From the NCBI GenBank assembly GCA_033557465.1, contig CM066043.1, positions 112,334,278 through 112,398,277 of the forward strand: 64,000 bases of DNA, read 5' to 3'. A program made the position numbers and the translations under genes. Below the pieces are notes generated by a model. The model saw nothing but the letters and a program-made list of their open reading frames with translations. It did no database searches and had not been told where the DNA came from. Numbering within the stretch: position 1 is the stretch's first letter; each line of letters starts with the position of its first letter. Shown here one piece after another: positions 61,697 to 64,000 of this stretch. Source of the DNA: Ichthyophis bannanicus (lineage: Eukaryota > Chordata > Amphibia > Gymnophiona > Ichthyophiidae).

Positions 61697-63405
61697 GCCT
61701 AGTCCTGGTCAGGTGCTCGGTCTCAAGCTCAGCGGCCTTCTCGGCCATGGGTTTGCCAAAAAGGTTCTCACCTCGGCAAGGGACATCGACCAACTTGTCC
61801 TGAACCCAAGGCTCAAGGTCCAATGACTGCAGCCATGCCTGGCGTCGGGCCGCGATGCCAGTGGCCGCCACACGAGCCGAAGCCTCGAAGCCATCGTAGG
61901 CTGCTCGGGACATGAATTTGTAACAGTCCCGGATCCCTGAAGACAAAGACTGGAACCTCTGCAAAGGTTCCCCGGAGAGACCAGCAGAGAACCCAGCAAG
62001 CTCCTTTGCCAGGTCTCGGAGAAACATGCCCATGTACAGCTGGTATGACTGGACACGGCAAGCGAGCATTAAGCCCTGGAAGCACTTTCTGCCGAAAGCA
62101 TCCAGGTTCCGGGCCTCCCTACCGGGGGGCACCGCAGAGTGCATCTTCTGGCTCTTCAGTCGATGTATGGCCGATTCCACCACCATGGAATGGTGCGTCA
62201 GCTGCGCCTTTTGCAAGCCAGGGCTCTTACAGAGTCGATAAATGGAATTGACTCGCTTGCTCAAGACCGGCGCCAAGGCCGGTGCCTCCCACATCCGGAA
62301 GAGGAGCCGTAACAGCATCGGAGGAACCGGAACAGTGAAGGCCTCCTTCGGAGGAGAGTCATACTGGAGAGCCTCGAGCTCCTCGGCTCGAGGCTCCTCC
62401 TCGAGGTCAGCGGGAATGGCCAAGGCTTTGGCCATGTCCCGCACGAACTCCGAGAACCGGGTGTCCTCCGGAGGGGACCTACTCCGGGGCTCGGACTGCG
62501 TTGAGTCCAACGGGACGCACCGAGTCCAGAAGGTATCGGAGGACTCCTCATCCTCCGTCTCCCAGGCTGACTCATCCGAAGAGTCGTCGAGGGGCTCCGA
62601 CCGCGCGGGTCGAGGTGGCACCCGCCCCGACGCCGAAGGCACCGGCGTCGACACCCTCGGTTCTGAGCGGGAGGTCGAGGGAGACCTCGACCGAGGACGA
62701 CCTCGAGCCTTCATGGTCTCGAGTATCGGCTCGGTCCCCGGGGTCGACTTCGACGTCGATGTCCCGGTGGTCGGGGCAGATGCACCAGCGAGGCTGGCCA
62801 TCAGTACCTGCTGCTGCTCCATGAAGGCAGACAATCTGCACTCCAAGGCTGTCAGCCTGAGTCCAAGCTCAGGAGACTCAGCAGCAACCGACTCGGGCCC
62901 CGGCGGCGCCAGGCCCGACGTCGGCTCCCTCGGAGGAGAGTCCACGAGGACTACAGGACTTACGTGTCCGACAGTCTCCGGCTCTACACGAGGCACTTTG
63001 GACGGCTTCTCCTGCTCCAAAGGCCCGGGATGGCGGTCGGGGGTCTTAGACCTGGCCCTCGAGGAACCAGGGACCTCTTCCGACGCCGCCCTCGCGAGCC
63101 GTTTCTTCCTCTTGCATTCCCGGTCGGGGGACCCCCCTCTCCGAGGAACCCCGGCGATGCTCGGGATCAGATTCCCGAGACGTCGAGGCCTCAGACTAAG
63201 TCCGGGCCCGGCCGGAGGCAGAATCAAAAAAAATCCTTTCCTTCTGGTGCTGACGGCTTCGAAGTGCCTTGGTGGACATTTTACCACATGGGCCACAGAT
63301 CATGGGGTCATGATCTGGGCCGAGGCACCGAAGGCATCAGTCGTGTGTGTCGGTGAGAGACAGTTTCTTGCACCGATCACACTTCTTGAAACCACTGGAA
63401 GCCAT
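61697..63405 (-). pseudogene. DIRS-A Gag (A6), longest open Gag frame
   Basis: Start MASSGFKKCDRCKK at 63405. A stop replaces the first Cys of DCCLRC (TGA, near 63340), after which a shifted frame from 63296 stays open for 534 codons to the truncation. It contains KRKKR, HVSPVVLVDSPPREP, SAFMEQQQVLMASL, FSEFVRDMAKALAIP, LLFRMWEAPALAP, YQLYMGMFLRDLAKELAGFSAGL and PCRGENLFGKP. It gives the clearest view of the family Gag: Cys/His N-terminus, acidic Ser/Pro middle, helical C-terminal half. Confidence 0.82.
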
Positions 63406-63639
63406 CAGGGAAAAAAGGGCCCCCGCGAGATCAAAAGACCGGCCTTCAAGGGAAAAACAGAAAAAAGGGCGTGAACGCCAGCCACGAAGGGCAAAAACAG
63501 AAAAATAGAGAACAGGCTCGATACCTGTGTACCGAACCCAGCGGGAAGGGGAACCGGCGTCGAACTCGAAGAAAAAGCGAAGAAATCTTCAGAAAAAAGT
63601 CAACTTTTCCCAGGTGACTAGGACGAAAGTCCGAAGGGC

Positions 63640-63816
63640 TCCACGGAAAAAGAGAGACTGAGCAAGATGGCACCTTTAGGCGGGAAGGGGACCGTGCATG
63701 CATGCAGTATTCCCAAAGGCTTTCTTAGAAAGCTGGGGAAATGCTCCGCACGGGGGCTCCATCGGCGCCGATGTCACCCATAAATGAGGACTGACTTCCT
63801 GCTTGGTCCTGGAGAA
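63640..63816 (-). repeat. DIRS-A 5' inverted terminal repeat (A6)
   Basis: Reads 'ttctccaggaccaagcagg', 'tcctcatttatgggtgacat', 'gctttctaagaaagcctttg' and 'ggtgccatcttgctcagtct' on the minus strand, matching A4 at 43820-43987. Confidence 0.8.
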
Positions 63817-64000
63817 CTTCTGTGTTTGTCCCCTACTTTCATTAATTCAGATACAATCCTTGTTTACCACCTCTACTGGAAGACTAGTCCATGCATCTAT
63901 CACTCTTTCTGTAAAAAAATATTTCTGCAAATAATTCCCGAGTCTTTCACCTTCATCCTATGTCCCCACATTGCAGAGCTTTCTTCAACTGAAAGGAGGA
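63817..64000 (-). mobile_element. CR1 LINE fragment at the window edge
   Basis: Matches 31095-31290 (CR1 C-terminus region): 'ggaagactagtccatgcatc', 'ctctttctgtaaaaaaatattt'. It continues beyond the window. Confidence 0.72.

Larger units (their letters stand above)
61697..63816 (-). mobile_element. DIRS-A copy A6, 5' half
   Basis: 5' terminal repeat 63640-63816 and Gag 63405-61697. It is truncated at 61697 within the Gag C-terminus by L1-like sequence. RT and everything downstream are missing. It is separate from A5, because the Gag regions of the two overlap. Confidence 0.84.

Noticed and set aside
59091..63816. A5 and A6 as one DIRS element split by an insertion
   Set aside because: Both contain overlapping Gag regions, so they must be two copies, one lacking its 5' end and one its 3' end.
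1..64000. Host protein-coding genes
   Set aside because: Every ORF with recognisable residues matches a transposable-element domain; no splice-supported exon or housekeeping domain was seen.

Overview
The window is eukaryotic, vertebrate-type intergenic DNA built almost entirely from nested transposable elements. I found no convincing host gene, tRNA, rRNA or CRISPR array. The mix is DIRS-type tyrosine-recombinase retrotransposons, CR1, L2-like and L1/Tx1-like LINEs, a Penelope-like element (PLE), hAT-type nonautonomous DNA elements, one Tc1/mariner remnant and one tRNA-derived SINE. This fits a large, repeat-rich vertebrate genome. An amphibian, perhaps a caecilian, is my inference; no host gene is present to prove it.

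Layout. 1-7404: an old DIRS copy (DIRS-C, +) split by a full-length 4.5-kb L2-like LINE (-) whose 5' end carries four 160-bp promoter-like monomers. 7405-11615: a DIRS-A copy (A1, +) that lost RT/RNase H and is interrupted by one arm of a 1.1-kb inverted duplication (9130-10256, partner 14306-15429). 11640-14305: CR1 tail, decayed L2 with a nested SINE, and two DIRS 5' ends. 15430-27165: a decayed L1/Tx1 LINE (+) split by a 10.06-kb insertion with a perfect 20-bp target-site duplication. That insertion is a head-to-head PLE pair holding a DIRS-B copy and L2 pieces. 27166-37770: an L1/Tx1 element (-) with ORF1 but no visible ORF2, split by DIRS-A copy A3, which itself holds a hAT element and a CR1. 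37771-46715: a foldback element holding a hAT element that holds the most complete DIRS-A copy (A4). 47265-53165: a Tc1 transposase fragment split by DIRS-B copy B2. 53414-57422: two more hAT elements. 57430-64000: CR1 (ORF1 and endonuclease) cut by DIRS-A copy A5, then A6 and another CR1 tail.

How the parts relate. DIRS-A copies encode Gag, then RT/RNase H/methyltransferase-like, then tyrosine recombinase in overlapping frames. They end in inverted terminal repeats and carry an internal complementary region next to the 3' end, the classic DIRS plan. DIRS-B copies keep an open gag but no recognisable pol and may be mobilised in trans by DIRS-A-like relatives. The SINE and the L2-like LINEs share a 3' hairpin and TAAA-rich tail, so the LINE machinery probably moved the SINE. 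The nesting order gives a relative chronology, and most ORFs carry stops or frameshifts.
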